Assembly: GCF_003752405.1 (NCBI RefSeq)
Contig: NZ_RKHK01000001.1
Span: forward strand, 1,860,001 to 1,924,000
Source: Bogoriella caseilytica
Lineage (GTDB): Bacteria; Actinomycetota; Actinomycetes; Actinomycetales; Actinomycetaceae
DNA length: 64,000 bases
Direction of reading: 5' to 3'
Positions 49,584 through 57,927 of the stretch are shown here, piece after piece. The position numbers were made by a program, and so were the translations under genes. Below the pieces are notes generated by a model. The model was not told the origin of the DNA and searched no databases. It was given only the letters and a program-made list of their open reading frames with translations. Position 1 is the stretch's first letter, and every line of letters begins with the position of its first letter.

Positions 49584-50150
49584 ATGAAGCGACGCGCACT
49601 CGCCGCCGCCGCCGCGGCAGCAGCACTCGCCCTGGCGCCGTCCGCTGCCATGGCGGACTACGCCGGCGCCGGCACCATCCTCATCCCGACGGACATCGTC
49701 GCCGGTGAGCCCGTTCTGATCATCGTGGACACCCCCGATGAGCTGGATGGCACCACCGTCACCCTGACCGTCGAGGACGAGTTCGACGAAGACGGCCTCG
49801 TCTCGATCGAAGGTGCCAATGTGGCCGGTGTCTCCACTGGCACCACCACAGCCGCGAACAGCATGGCTCAGTTCTGGGTGACCTTCCCTGCGGACGGCAC
49901 CTACCTGCTCACCGCCACCGACGAGAACGGCAACGTCCTCGCCACATCGGTGGTCACCATCGGCGAGGCAGCCGTTCCGCCTCCGGGGGAGACCCCTCCG
50001 GGGGAGACTCCTCCGCCTGGGACCACGCCGCCGGGTATCCCGGCGCAAGGCTCTGAGGTGCTTCCGATAGTGCTCGGCGCCGGTGTGCTCCTCGTGGCCG
50101 GCGCCGGCGTGATGGTCTATGCCCGCAACCGCCAGTCCACAACCGCCTGA
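49584..50150 (+). CDS. Secreted protein with noncanonical sortase-type C-terminus
   Basis: This 188-residue protein has a signal peptide (AAAAAAAALALAPSAAMA, cleavage before DYAG) and an acidic beta-rich domain with an immunoglobulin-like pattern (VLIIVDTPDELDGTTVTLTV, WVTFPADGTYLLTATDENG). A Pro/Gly-rich stalk (PPPGETPPGETPPPG) follows. It ends with IPAQGSEV, a hydrophobic helix (LPIVLGAGVLLVAGAGVMV) and a basic tail YARNRQ. Spacing and charge match a cell-wall sorting signal, but IPAQG replaces LPxTG. It may be a sortase substrate or a membrane-retained protein. The terminator after it separates it from the autokinase gene. Confidence 0.75.
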   Translation: MKRRALAAAAAAAALALAPSAAMADYAGAGTILIPTDIVAGEPVLIIVDTPDELDGTTVTLTVEDEFDEDGLVSIEGANVAGVSTGTTTAANSMAQFWVTFPADGTYLLTATDENGNVLATSVVTIGEAAVPPPGETPPGETPPPGTTPPGIPAQGSEVLPIVLGAGVLLVAGAGVMVYARNRQSTTA

Positions 50151-50171
50151 TCCCTACGTGCAGTATCGCGG

Positions 50172-50209
50172 ACGGCGGCGCTCCCGTACTGTCGGGAGCG
50201 TCGCCGTTT
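50172..50209 (+). terminator. Intrinsic terminator after the wall-anchor-like gene
   Basis: ACGGCGGCGCTCCCG (50172-50186) pairs with CGGGAGCGTCGCCGT (50193-50207), giving a 15-bp stem with one G-U pair and a 6-nt loop, followed by TTCTC. It lies 21 bp after the stop and is the clearest rho-independent terminator in the window. Confidence 0.8.
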
Positions 50210-50243
50210 CTCGTATGCGGGTTGTGGATTATGGGGAGAATAC

Positions 50244-51791
50244 GTGGAGCTACGTGAGTATCTGGCAATCCTGCGTAAGCGGTGGATCGCGATTGCCCTC
50301 TGTGTCGTGCTCGGGCTGCTGACAGCCGCGACCGTCTCACTGCTCCTCCCGCCGCAGTACGAGGCCAGCGCACGCGTCTATGTGGCTGCCGTCGGCGGAG
50401 AGAACGTCGGCGAGCTGACCCAGGGCTCCAGCTTCGCTGAGCGACAGCTCGCCTCCTATGCAGAGATCGCCACGGCTCCGCTCGTGCTGGAACCAGTCGC
50501 CGAACGCCTCGGCACCAGCGTGGCCGCCTCACACATCAACGTCACCACGGCCGACGGCACCACCATTCTCGAGGTCCGCGCCACCGGCAGCGACGCCCAG
50601 GCCTCGGCAGCGCTTGCGAATGCGGTGGCCGACCAGCTCGTTGTCGTGGTGGAGGAACTGAGCCCCAACCCGGCGGGGCAAGACCTCGTCGCTGCTCGGG
50701 TGGTCGAACTCGCGGCGTCTCCGCGCTCGCCGGTCTTCCCCAACATTCCGCTCAATCTCGCGATGGGCTTCATCGTGGGGATCGCCGTCGGGGTGGCCGT
50801 CGCCGTACTGCGCACGGTTCTCGACACACGCGTCCGCACGGAGCGCGACGTGGCGGAGTGGTCGAGCGCTCCGGTCTTGGGCACCTTCCGATACGACGAC
50901 AAGGATCCTGATAGCCCGCTCTACATGGTGCGGGAACCCACCAGTGAACGATCCGAGGCCATGCGCCGTCTCCGGACGAACTTGCAGTTCGTGGACCTGG
51001 GCGAGTCGAAGTCGATCGTGGTGACCTCCTCGGTCCCGGGTGAGGGAAAGTCGACGACCTCGGTGAACCTGGCGATCGCGCTGGCCAATGCTGGCGAGCG
51101 GGTGATTCTGGTCGATTGCGACCTTCGCCGGCCAGATGTCGCCAACTACACCGGGCTGGAGGGGTGGGCCGGGCTCACCACAGCGTTGATCGGGAAGGCC
51201 GAACTCGATGAGGTGATCCAACCATGGCTCAATGGCCAGCTGGATGTCCTCACCTCGGGGCAGCTCCCTCCGAACCCCAGCGAACTCCTGGGATCCACGG
51301 CGATGCGGAAGGTGCTCGAGGAGCTCGCCGACAGTTACGACGTGGTGGTGATCGACAGCCCTCCGCTCCTGCCCGTTGCGGATGCGGCTCTCCTGGCGAA
51401 GTTTGCCAGTGGTGCACTAGTGGTGGTCGGAGCTGACCGGATCCACAAGGGGCAGTTGTCCCAGACGATCCGCAACCTCGACACGGTGGATGCCAGAGTG
51501 CTCGGAACCGTGCTCAACAAGGCCTCTCCGCTCAAGGACGGCACGTACTACTCCGGGTACACCTACACCTACGAGACGGTGGGTGACGCGCAGGTGATGG
51601 AAGACCAGGGCTCTATGGCGCCAGTGCGTTCTACGGTCTCGCACTCGGAGAACGGCGCGCTGGGCCGCGGAGCGCGATCCGCAGCAACGCGCGACCTCGA
51701 CTCCACAGACTCGCTGGGGGCGCACGCATCCAGTCGTGGGTTTTCCGGGGGAACGTGGCCGGGCAAGCGCCTACAGGAATCCGGGGACTAG
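50244..51791 (+). CDS. Polysaccharide co-polymerase / tyrosine autokinase (Wzc-like)
   Basis: This 515-residue membrane protein has a Wzz-type region with two helices (~13-35 and ~172-190) flanking an extracellular segment. A BY-kinase domain follows with Walker A VPGEGKST (~264-271), Walker A' VILVDCDLRRP (~287-297) and Walker B DVVVIDSPP. A tyrosine cluster (TYYSGYTYTYE) downstream is the likely autophosphorylation site. The kinase sets polymer length and export in Wzx/Wzy systems, and the phosphatase at 46852-47436 would reverse its phosphorylation. The GTG start has GGGGAGAA upstream. Confidence 0.94.
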   Translation: MELREYLAILRKRWIAIALCVVLGLLTAATVSLLLPPQYEASARVYVAAVGGENVGELTQGSSFAERQLASYAEIATAPLVLEPVAERLGTSVAASHINVTTADGTTILEVRATGSDAQASAALANAVADQLVVVVEELSPNPAGQDLVAARVVELAASPRSPVFPNIPLNLAMGFIVGIAVGVAVAVLRTVLDTRVRTERDVAEWSSAPVLGTFRYDDKDPDSPLYMVREPTSERSEAMRRLRTNLQFVDLGESKSIVVTSSVPGEGKSTTSVNLAIALANAGERVILVDCDLRRPDVANYTGLEGWAGLTTALIGKAELDEVIQPWLNGQLDVLTSGQLPPNPSELLGSTAMRKVLEELADSYDVVVIDSPPLLPVADAALLAKFASGALVVVGADRIHKGQLSQTIRNLDTVDARVLGTVLNKASPLKDGTYYSGYTYTYETVGDAQVMEDQGSMAPVRSTVSHSENGALGRGARSAATRDLDSTDSLGAHASSRGFSGGTWPGKRLQESGD

Positions 51792-51842
51792 TCGGCTCAT
51801 CGCTCCACCAGGAGCCGGCCGGGAACAGGGGGTGGACTCTCC

Positions 51843-53315
51843 ATGAAGGCGCAACCTCAGGTGGCGACTCGCCTCTACACCCCGGTGGCGGCGCTGCTCT
51901 CAGTGATGCTGACCGCGTTCCTGGTCGTCGTGCTCGCCCGTGAGTCGCACACACTTCTGGGAGCCCTGCTGGGAGCGGTGCTCCTTCTCGTGGCCATGGC
52001 GGTTCCCCGACACGTTCTGCCGGCCGCGGCCGTGATCATCTACGCGCTCTTGCCCACCAAGCTCCTGCCCGGGACGGCCATGATGGAGGCGCTACCTCTG
52101 GGCACGATCTTGCTGATCGTCTGGCGAGTCCGTGTCTGGCTGGATGCTCACCTGTCCACGCGAAGGACGGACTGGGAGCCCGACCGACCGCGCGGGAGCT
52201 GGGGAGCTGCGGCGGCGGCCTGCGCAGCGCTCTTCTCCCTCTGGGCGCTGATCTCGGCGATGGCACACTCCAGTACCTTCTTCGGACTGGGTTGGATCGT
52301 CAGCTTCTGTGCGGCTGTCTTTGTTGGTCTGACTGTCCGATCAGCACCGCAGGAGGCCGCGCTGCTTCGGAGGACATGGATCGTCGTCGGGGGCCTGGCC
52401 GGCTCGTACGCGGTCCTCGAGTTCGTTCTTGGCGGCAGCCCTCTCTTCGGAACGCTGTACGCGCTGGTGGGTGAGACCACCTCGCAGCACTGGTCCGTGT
52501 ATCGCGCTGAAGTCTCGTTCAGTCACCCACTGTTCGCCGGCGTCTTCCTGTCGGTGGCCACGGTCTTGGGCGTGCTGAGTTGGATGGAACGCCGGGAGAG
52601 CGCCTCGCTCGTCTGGGGTCTGCTCTCCGCGGCAGGAGTGGTGGCGACCTTGTCCCGGGGGCCGATGCTGGCCACGATCGCTGCGCTGATCGCGGGCCTG
52701 GTGATCGTCGGGCTGCGGCGCGGAGAGCGCAGGCCGGGGCAGTTCGCTCTCCTGGCCGTGATCGGCCTCGCGGCGGCGGTGGTGGTCTCGCGGCTCGAAG
52801 CATTCGCAACACGAACGGGCTCTGTCGAGGCCGAGCTCTCTGCCGGTGCCCGGCGAACCGGGATGGACGTCGCCCTCCAGGCCGCGGCATCCTCGAACTA
52901 CCTCGGCACTGGCCCCGCAACCTCGGGGCAGACGGCGGCGCGCTTCGGAAGCGTGGTGATCGAGAACTCCTACCTCCAGATCCTCATCAGCCTGGGCCTA
53001 CCCGGACTCATCCTTCTGCTCGGCATACTCGCCGCAGTGCTGGTGATCGCCCTGCGAGCGCGGCGAACGGCGGCGGCAGCAGCAGCGATGTCGGTGGTGA
53101 TTGCGTTCGCGGGCTTCAACGCCCTGGACGCCGTTCGTTCCATGCACCTGATCTTGGGCCTTGTCGTATTCCTGGCGCTCCATCTTCCGGCCGACGACGG
53201 CGATGACCCTGCCGCCGGGGCCTCGGACCATCACCGGTTCGGCCCCCGCCAGCGACGGCCGCGCCCAAGCGGTCGGCTGACCGGCGACAGCGGCCCCACA
53301 CTCCGAAGAGGTTGA
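51843..53315 (+). CDS. O-antigen ligase/polymerase-family membrane protein (Wzy-like)
   Basis: This 490-residue polytopic membrane protein has ~12 helices. A long extracellular loop precedes LGTGPATSGQTAARFGSVVIENSYLQILISLGLPGLILLL, which matches the Wzy_C region of O-antigen ligases and polymerases. It would join repeat units on the outer face of the membrane. The hydrophilic C-terminus is His/Arg-rich. It follows the autokinase and precedes the first glycosyltransferase by 4 bp, consistent with one operon. Confidence 0.86.
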   Translation: MKAQPQVATRLYTPVAALLSVMLTAFLVVVLARESHTLLGALLGAVLLLVAMAVPRHVLPAAAVIIYALLPTKLLPGTAMMEALPLGTILLIVWRVRVWLDAHLSTRRTDWEPDRPRGSWGAAAAACAALFSLWALISAMAHSSTFFGLGWIVSFCAAVFVGLTVRSAPQEAALLRRTWIVVGGLAGSYAVLEFVLGGSPLFGTLYALVGETTSQHWSVYRAEVSFSHPLFAGVFLSVATVLGVLSWMERRESASLVWGLLSAAGVVATLSRGPMLATIAALIAGLVIVGLRRGERRPGQFALLAVIGLAAAVVVSRLEAFATRTGSVEAELSAGARRTGMDVALQAAASSNYLGTGPATSGQTAARFGSVVIENSYLQILISLGLPGLILLLGILAAVLVIALRARRTAAAAAAMSVVIAFAGFNALDAVRSMHLILGLVVFLALHLPADDGDDPAAGASDHHRFGPRQRRPRPSGRLTGDSGPTLRRG

Positions 53316-53319
53316 AGGC

Positions 53320-54429
53320 ATGAAAATCCTGGTGGTCGTCGCTTCCCTCCACGGCGGGGGAGCCGAGTATGTGGCACGGACCTGGATGGAGAGCCTTGTC
53401 GCGCGTGGTCATGAGGTGCGCGCCGTGCTCACCGGCCGCGCCGTCGACGCCGAGTTCCTGCCCGCTCAGGTTGACGTCCGGAGTCTGTCCGGGATCGCGG
53501 GCCAGCAAGGTAAGGTCCGGGCGCTGCGGGATGAGCTGCGGGCGGACGGGCTGGACGTTGCGATCTCGCTCCAGATGCACTCGAACCTGAGCCTGTTGGC
53601 GGCGTCGAGGCTGCTGCGCAAAAGCCAGAGGCCCCCGATTGTGGTCAGCGAGCGAAACCTGGTGACCTTGGGGCTGCCGCAGGCGAGCGCCAGCCACCGG
53701 TTGAAAGTGGCGACGGCGAAGCGCCTGTACCGCCGAGCCGATGCCGTGGTCGCCATCTCGCATCCGGTCGCGGCGGAGCTCGTAGCGGGCTTCGGTGTTT
53801 CCGGGAAGCGCGTCTTCGTGGTGCCGAATCCCGCGACCGCGAAGGTCGACGCCAACCGGCGTGAGGGATCCCAGCCTGAGGCTGTGCGGCACCGGCTGGA
53901 CCGTCTCGAGATCATCCTGCCGTGCCGGCTCGTCACGCAGAAGCGCCCGGCGCTCGCACTTGCCACGGCGGCTGAGCTGACCAGGCGCGGAGTTCCGGCG
54001 CGGGTCGTCTCCTACGGCGGAGGCCCATTGCTCGAGTCCCTGGTGGCGCAAGCAGCCACCATCGGAGTCGACTTCGAGCCGCGAGGATGGGTCGAGCGGT
54101 GGTACGAACAGGAGCCGGACGATGCCACGCGGGTCGTGGTGCTGCCCTCGATACGCGAAGGTTTCGGAAACGTGCTGGTGGAAGCAGCGGCAGCGGGAAT
54201 CCCCTCCGTTGCGGTCTCTGGTGCTCTTGGCGTGGCTGACGCTCTCGTACCCGGTCTGACCGGGCACCTAGCGCTCACCGAGCGGCCCGCGGACCTCGCT
54301 GACGCGGTACTGGCCGCCGCGCAGGTCGACGTCCGGCGTGCAGACCCGTGGCTGGAACGGTTCAGCGCAGAAGCCAGTAGTGATCTCCTGGAGAAGGTGC
54401 TTGCTCGCTTGGTCGAGACCAGACGATGA
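53320..54429 (+). CDS. Glycosyltransferase family 4
   Basis: This 369-residue GT-B enzyme starts KILVVVASLHGGGAEYVARTW, the usual acceptor-site glycine-rich loop. It has IILPCRLVTQKRPALALATAAEL in the second lobe and the nucleotide-sugar site VVVLPSIREGFGNVLVEAAAAGIPSVA (E-x7-E type). It would add a sugar to the lipid-linked repeat unit on the cytoplasmic side. It overlaps the flippase gene by 4 bp. Donor and acceptor cannot be predicted. Confidence 0.92.
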   Translation: MKILVVVASLHGGGAEYVARTWMESLVARGHEVRAVLTGRAVDAEFLPAQVDVRSLSGIAGQQGKVRALRDELRADGLDVAISLQMHSNLSLLAASRLLRKSQRPPIVVSERNLVTLGLPQASASHRLKVATAKRLYRRADAVVAISHPVAAELVAGFGVSGKRVFVVPNPATAKVDANRREGSQPEAVRHRLDRLEIILPCRLVTQKRPALALATAAELTRRGVPARVVSYGGGPLLESLVAQAATIGVDFEPRGWVERWYEQEPDDATRVVVLPSIREGFGNVLVEAAAAGIPSVAVSGALGVADALVPGLTGHLALTERPADLADAVLAAAQVDVRRADPWLERFSAEASSDLLEKVLARLVETRR

Positions 54430-55880
54430 GCACAGCCGACCTCGGTTCGCGCGCGTCTCGTGGTGCCTCCACCACGATGCTGTGGCAGCTGCTCCGGATT
54501 GCGACGCAACTGGCCGGCATTGTGCTGCTGGCGCGGTTGCTCGCACCCGAGGCCTTCGGTCTCATCGCCATGGTGCTGTCATTGGTCGGCATCGGCGAGA
54601 TCCTTCGAGACTTCGGCCTGACCTCTGCTGCCGTGCAGGCACGCCGGCTCGATGCGGAACAGAAGTCGAACCTCTTCTGGATCAACGCCGGCATCGGCGG
54701 TCTCTTGACGGTAGTGGTGTTCTTGGCGGCCCCCGCTATCGCCCGGCTCTACGGTCACCCAGAGCTCACGGACCTTGCCAGAGCGCTCAGCCTGACCTTT
54801 GTCCTGAACGGGATCAGTGCTCAGTTCAGGGCGGAACTCAACCGGCGGATGCGGTTCCTGGCGCTCAATGTCGTCGACACGCTACCGGCCATGGCGGGCT
54901 TGATCTGTGCCAGTGTGATCGCCTATCTCACCGAAAGCGTGTGGGCACTGGTCGCCCAGCATCTCGTCACTGCCGTGGCAGGCGTGGTGCTGGTGGTTGC
55001 GGTCGCCCGGTGGTGGCCGGGACTCCCGTCTCGTGCCGGCCATGTCGGCTCACTCATGCGCTTCGGAGGCGGGGTGCTCGGGACACAAGCCGTCGCGTAC
55101 GTCACCAAGAACGTGGACAACGTGGCGATCGGACTGGTGTGGGGCGCAGGACCACTGGGTCTGTACAGCCGGGCCTATCAGCTCCTCATGGCGCCGATCG
55201 TGCAACTCCTCGCCCCCATGACCCGAGTGGCACTGCCGGTACTGTCCCGGTTGCAGGACGAACGAGGCAGGTTCATGGCCTTCCTCCGTCGCGGTCAGCT
55301 GGTGGGGAGCTTGATCGCGGGGACCGTCTACGCCTTGGTGATCGGCCTGGCGCAACCGATCGTCCTGATCGTGTTCGGTACCGAGTGGGTGGACATCGCC
55401 CCCATCGTCCAGGCGCTCGCCTTCGGCGGGATCTTCCGAGCGCTGAACCAGGTTGCGTACTGGGCCTACCTGGGGCTAGGCCTGTCGGGACATCAGTTCC
55501 GCTTCTACCTGGCGACACAGCCGGTGATCGTGCTCTTCCTACTTGCCGGGTTGCCCTGGGGGCCACTCGGTGTGGCGATCGGGCATTCCATCGCCTACGC
55601 CCTCAACTGGTTCGCCGCCTTGTGGTGGTGCGGGCGTGTCACCGGATTGAACTTTGCCCCCCTCGTGCGGGACGGGCTTCGCAGCACCGTAACCGTGACT
55701 CTGCCGATTGCGGCGCTCGGACTGGGGGCGGTGGCGCTGATCGCCAACCCGTTCGGCGCGGTCGCCGTGGGTGTGCTCCTGGCTGCAGCGTGGTTGACCC
55801 TCACCTACCTCTGCTTCCCACCGACGCGCACTGACATCCGGCATGTGTTCGACGTCATCAAGCGCGTGCGACAGCGCTGA
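54426..55880 (+). CDS. Lipopolysaccharide-type flippase (Wzx, MOP superfamily)
   Basis: This 484-residue membrane protein has ~14 helices. It opens with WQLLRIATQLAGIVLLARLLAPEAFGLIAMVL, and DFGLTSAAVQ follows, both typical of the Wzx/WzxC polysaccharide flippases. It would move the undecaprenyl-linked repeat unit outward for polymerisation by the Wzy-like protein. It lies between the GT4 and pyruvyltransferase genes, in an operon with 4-bp overlap upstream. Confidence 0.92.
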   Translation: MSTADLGSRASRGASTTMLWQLLRIATQLAGIVLLARLLAPEAFGLIAMVLSLVGIGEILRDFGLTSAAVQARRLDAEQKSNLFWINAGIGGLLTVVVFLAAPAIARLYGHPELTDLARALSLTFVLNGISAQFRAELNRRMRFLALNVVDTLPAMAGLICASVIAYLTESVWALVAQHLVTAVAGVVLVVAVARWWPGLPSRAGHVGSLMRFGGGVLGTQAVAYVTKNVDNVAIGLVWGAGPLGLYSRAYQLLMAPIVQLLAPMTRVALPVLSRLQDERGRFMAFLRRGQLVGSLIAGTVYALVIGLAQPIVLIVFGTEWVDIAPIVQALAFGGIFRALNQVAYWAYLGLGLSGHQFRFYLATQPVIVLFLLAGLPWGPLGVAIGHSIAYALNWFAALWWCGRVTGLNFAPLVRDGLRSTVTVTLPIAALGLGAVALIANPFGAVAVGVLLAAAWLTLTYLCFPPTRTDIRHVFDVIKRVRQR

Positions 55881-55901
55881 TCAAGAAGGGTGAAAATTTG
55901 C

Positions 55902-56960
55902 ATGAGAGAAGTATTTGCCTCCGCGATGGGGCAGTACGACAACCTTGGTGACACGGTGCTGCGGAGGCCCTACCTCCGCACGCTCCGAGAGCTGGGCCCG
56001 CTGAACGTCTTCGTGGGCAATCGCCCCGATGACTACCTCTCGGCACTCGGAATCGAGAGCACGGATGTCCTCTTCCGCGACTCCGCACAGTGGCGACGGG
56101 CGATCTCCCGCAGCATCACTCGCCAGGGCGCCGTCTACGCCTTCAACGCGGGAGAGATCGAGACGACTCGCCCGTATGCCATGCACTACCTGCGCGTGGC
56201 GCCTCTCCTCGCCGTGAACAGGCTCCGCGGGGGGCGCGCTCTCCACGTCGGTCTCGGAATCCGCCGGCCGACACGATGGGTTCCCGCGATACGCGGCACG
56301 CTGCGCCTGTGCGATGTGGTCAGCTGGCGCGACCACGAGTCGCAGATGACCATGAGGACCGGCGGCGTCGCGCCGGATTGGGGCTTCGCCGAAGGCGCGG
56401 ACGATGCGACGCTGCTGGACCGTGCAGCGGCCGGTGGCCAGCGCTCCATCGTGGTCGCTCCCCGGCACAACGGGGCTCGCTTCGCGGACGACTGGTGCGA
56501 ACGGTTCGCCGCCGTCGCCCGAGAGCTTGACCTGGAGATCGTGGTGGCCGCGCAGACGGTTCGCGACAATGCTGCAGCGGAGGTCCTGGCGCGCAAGTGG
56601 TCGGCAGAGACAGTGCTCTGGGAGAGTCCGCACCACGCCGCCCACGAGTTCCGGCTCCGTGAGGCGTACTCCCAGGCCGCGGTCGTCGTCAGCGAGCGAC
56701 TGCACGCCCTCGTCCTCGGAGCGACGGAAGGAGCTACTCCCGTGGCAGTCGCTGATGCGCCCCGTGCGAAGGCCGTCCGGACGATCCGTTCCGCTGGCCT
56801 CGCGGAGTTCGTCGTCTCCTCCACCGTGACCGCCTCGATCGATCCGGACGTGCTCGGCCGGGCGAGCAGTTCCGCTCACGAGACCGCAACTCAGGTCATC
56901 TCCGCCCGACGTGGCATCGAAACGCTGAAGGAGCGTGTCCGCCGTGCCGTCGCCCACTGA
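55902..56960 (+). CDS. Polysaccharide pyruvyl transferase-family protein
   Basis: This 352-residue protein begins FASAMGQYDNLGDTVLRRPYLRTL, the family's G-x-x-N-x-GD motif. It has AFNAGEIETTRP and ends with the VVVSERLHALVLGATEGATPVAVAD block, the conserved S-x-R-x-H donor region. It would add a pyruvate ketal to a sugar of the repeat unit, with phosphoenolpyruvate as donor. The ATG at 55902 is used; a GTG at 55890 would add four residues but lies too close to AAGAAGG. It is homologous to the N-terminal half of the fusion protein at 57924-60011. Confidence 0.86.
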   Translation: MREVFASAMGQYDNLGDTVLRRPYLRTLRELGPLNVFVGNRPDDYLSALGIESTDVLFRDSAQWRRAISRSITRQGAVYAFNAGEIETTRPYAMHYLRVAPLLAVNRLRGGRALHVGLGIRRPTRWVPAIRGTLRLCDVVSWRDHESQMTMRTGGVAPDWGFAEGADDATLLDRAAAGGQRSIVVAPRHNGARFADDWCERFAAVARELDLEIVVAAQTVRDNAAAEVLARKWSAETVLWESPHHAAHEFRLREAYSQAAVVVSERLHALVLGATEGATPVAVADAPRAKAVRTIRSAGLAEFVVSSTVTASIDPDVLGRASSSAHETATQVISARRGIETLKERVRRAVAH

Positions 56961-57927
56961 TGCTCCCCTCGTCTCCATCGTGATGCCGTGCCGGAACGCG
57001 GAGACCTTCGTCGAGGACGCGATCCACCAGGCCTGTCACCAGACGCTGCTCGACATCGAGATCATCGTCGTCGACGACGGCTCCACCGATGGGACGTACG
57101 ACAAAGCCTTGTTCCTGGCCGCCAAGGACCCACGGGTGCGGGCGATTCCGGTCCGACCAGGTGGCGGCGTCGCGCGTGCACGCGAGGTGGGGGTCCGCGA
57201 AGCCAGAGGGCAATGGATCTGGTTCGTGGACGTGGACGACCAGTGGCCGGCAACCGCGCTGAGTGACTTCCTGAGTCACAGTGACGGCGCGGACGTGGTG
57301 GTGGCCTCAGCGCGCTATGTCTACGCCGACCGGAGCCCTCGGTGGATCAGGCCGCCTGCACGGCGGGAGGCCGATGGCCGCGACGCTTTCGGGATGTTGC
57401 TGGCGGGTGCCCTCAAGGGGCATCTCTGGAACAAGCTCTTCCGCAAGGACCTCATCGAGGGGGTGAGTTTCACCCCCTCACCGGTCCACTCCGATCTGGC
57501 GATGGTCGGAGAAGCCCTCAGCGCGGCCCATCGGGTGCGGCTGGTGGATGCTCACGTCTACGACTACCGCGTGAGACCCGGATCCATCATCACCGCGGGC
57601 AGTCCGAGGTACGCGTCCCTGAGCATGGTGGCTGGCGTCATCGACGACTGCGCACGAAGGTTCCCCGATGATCCCGGGATCGCTGCTCGCCATCTCTACT
57701 TCCAGCACCGTTTCATCCTGCTGTCGCAGCTCAAGGACGTGCACAACGCGTCGTACTCTGCCCCCGAACGGGACGCCATGATCGCGACGATCCGCCAGGA
57801 CTTGACCTGGAAGGGAGTGGTGCGTCTGGCTCGCCGGCGAGATCTCCGGAGGGCTGTCATCGCTGGAGCTGCGAAGGCCTCTCGACCGCTCGCCATGGAG
57901 CTTGGCCGGCGGCTGGCCAACCGTTAG
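56944..57927 (+). CDS. Glycosyltransferase family 2
   Basis: This 327-residue GT-A enzyme has VSIVMPCRNAETFVEDAIHQ, IIVVDDGSTDGTYD and the metal-binding DVDD motif in WIWFVDVDDQWP. The GTG at 56944 is preferred because AAGGAG at 56928-56933 is 10 nt upstream. The in-frame GTG at 56935 is only 1 nt from that site. The gene overlaps the pyruvyltransferase 3' end by 17 bp and the convergent fusion gene by 4 bp. It closes the plus-strand half of the exopolysaccharide locus. Confidence 0.9.
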   Translation: MPSPTDAPLVSIVMPCRNAETFVEDAIHQACHQTLLDIEIIVVDDGSTDGTYDKALFLAAKDPRVRAIPVRPGGGVARAREVGVREARGQWIWFVDVDDQWPATALSDFLSHSDGADVVVASARYVYADRSPRWIRPPARREADGRDAFGMLLAGALKGHLWNKLFRKDLIEGVSFTPSPVHSDLAMVGEALSAAHRVRLVDAHVYDYRVRPGSIITAGSPRYASLSMVAGVIDDCARRFPDDPGIAARHLYFQHRFILLSQLKDVHNASYSAPERDAMIATIRQDLTWKGVVRLARRRDLRRAVIAGAAKASRPLAMELGRRLANR

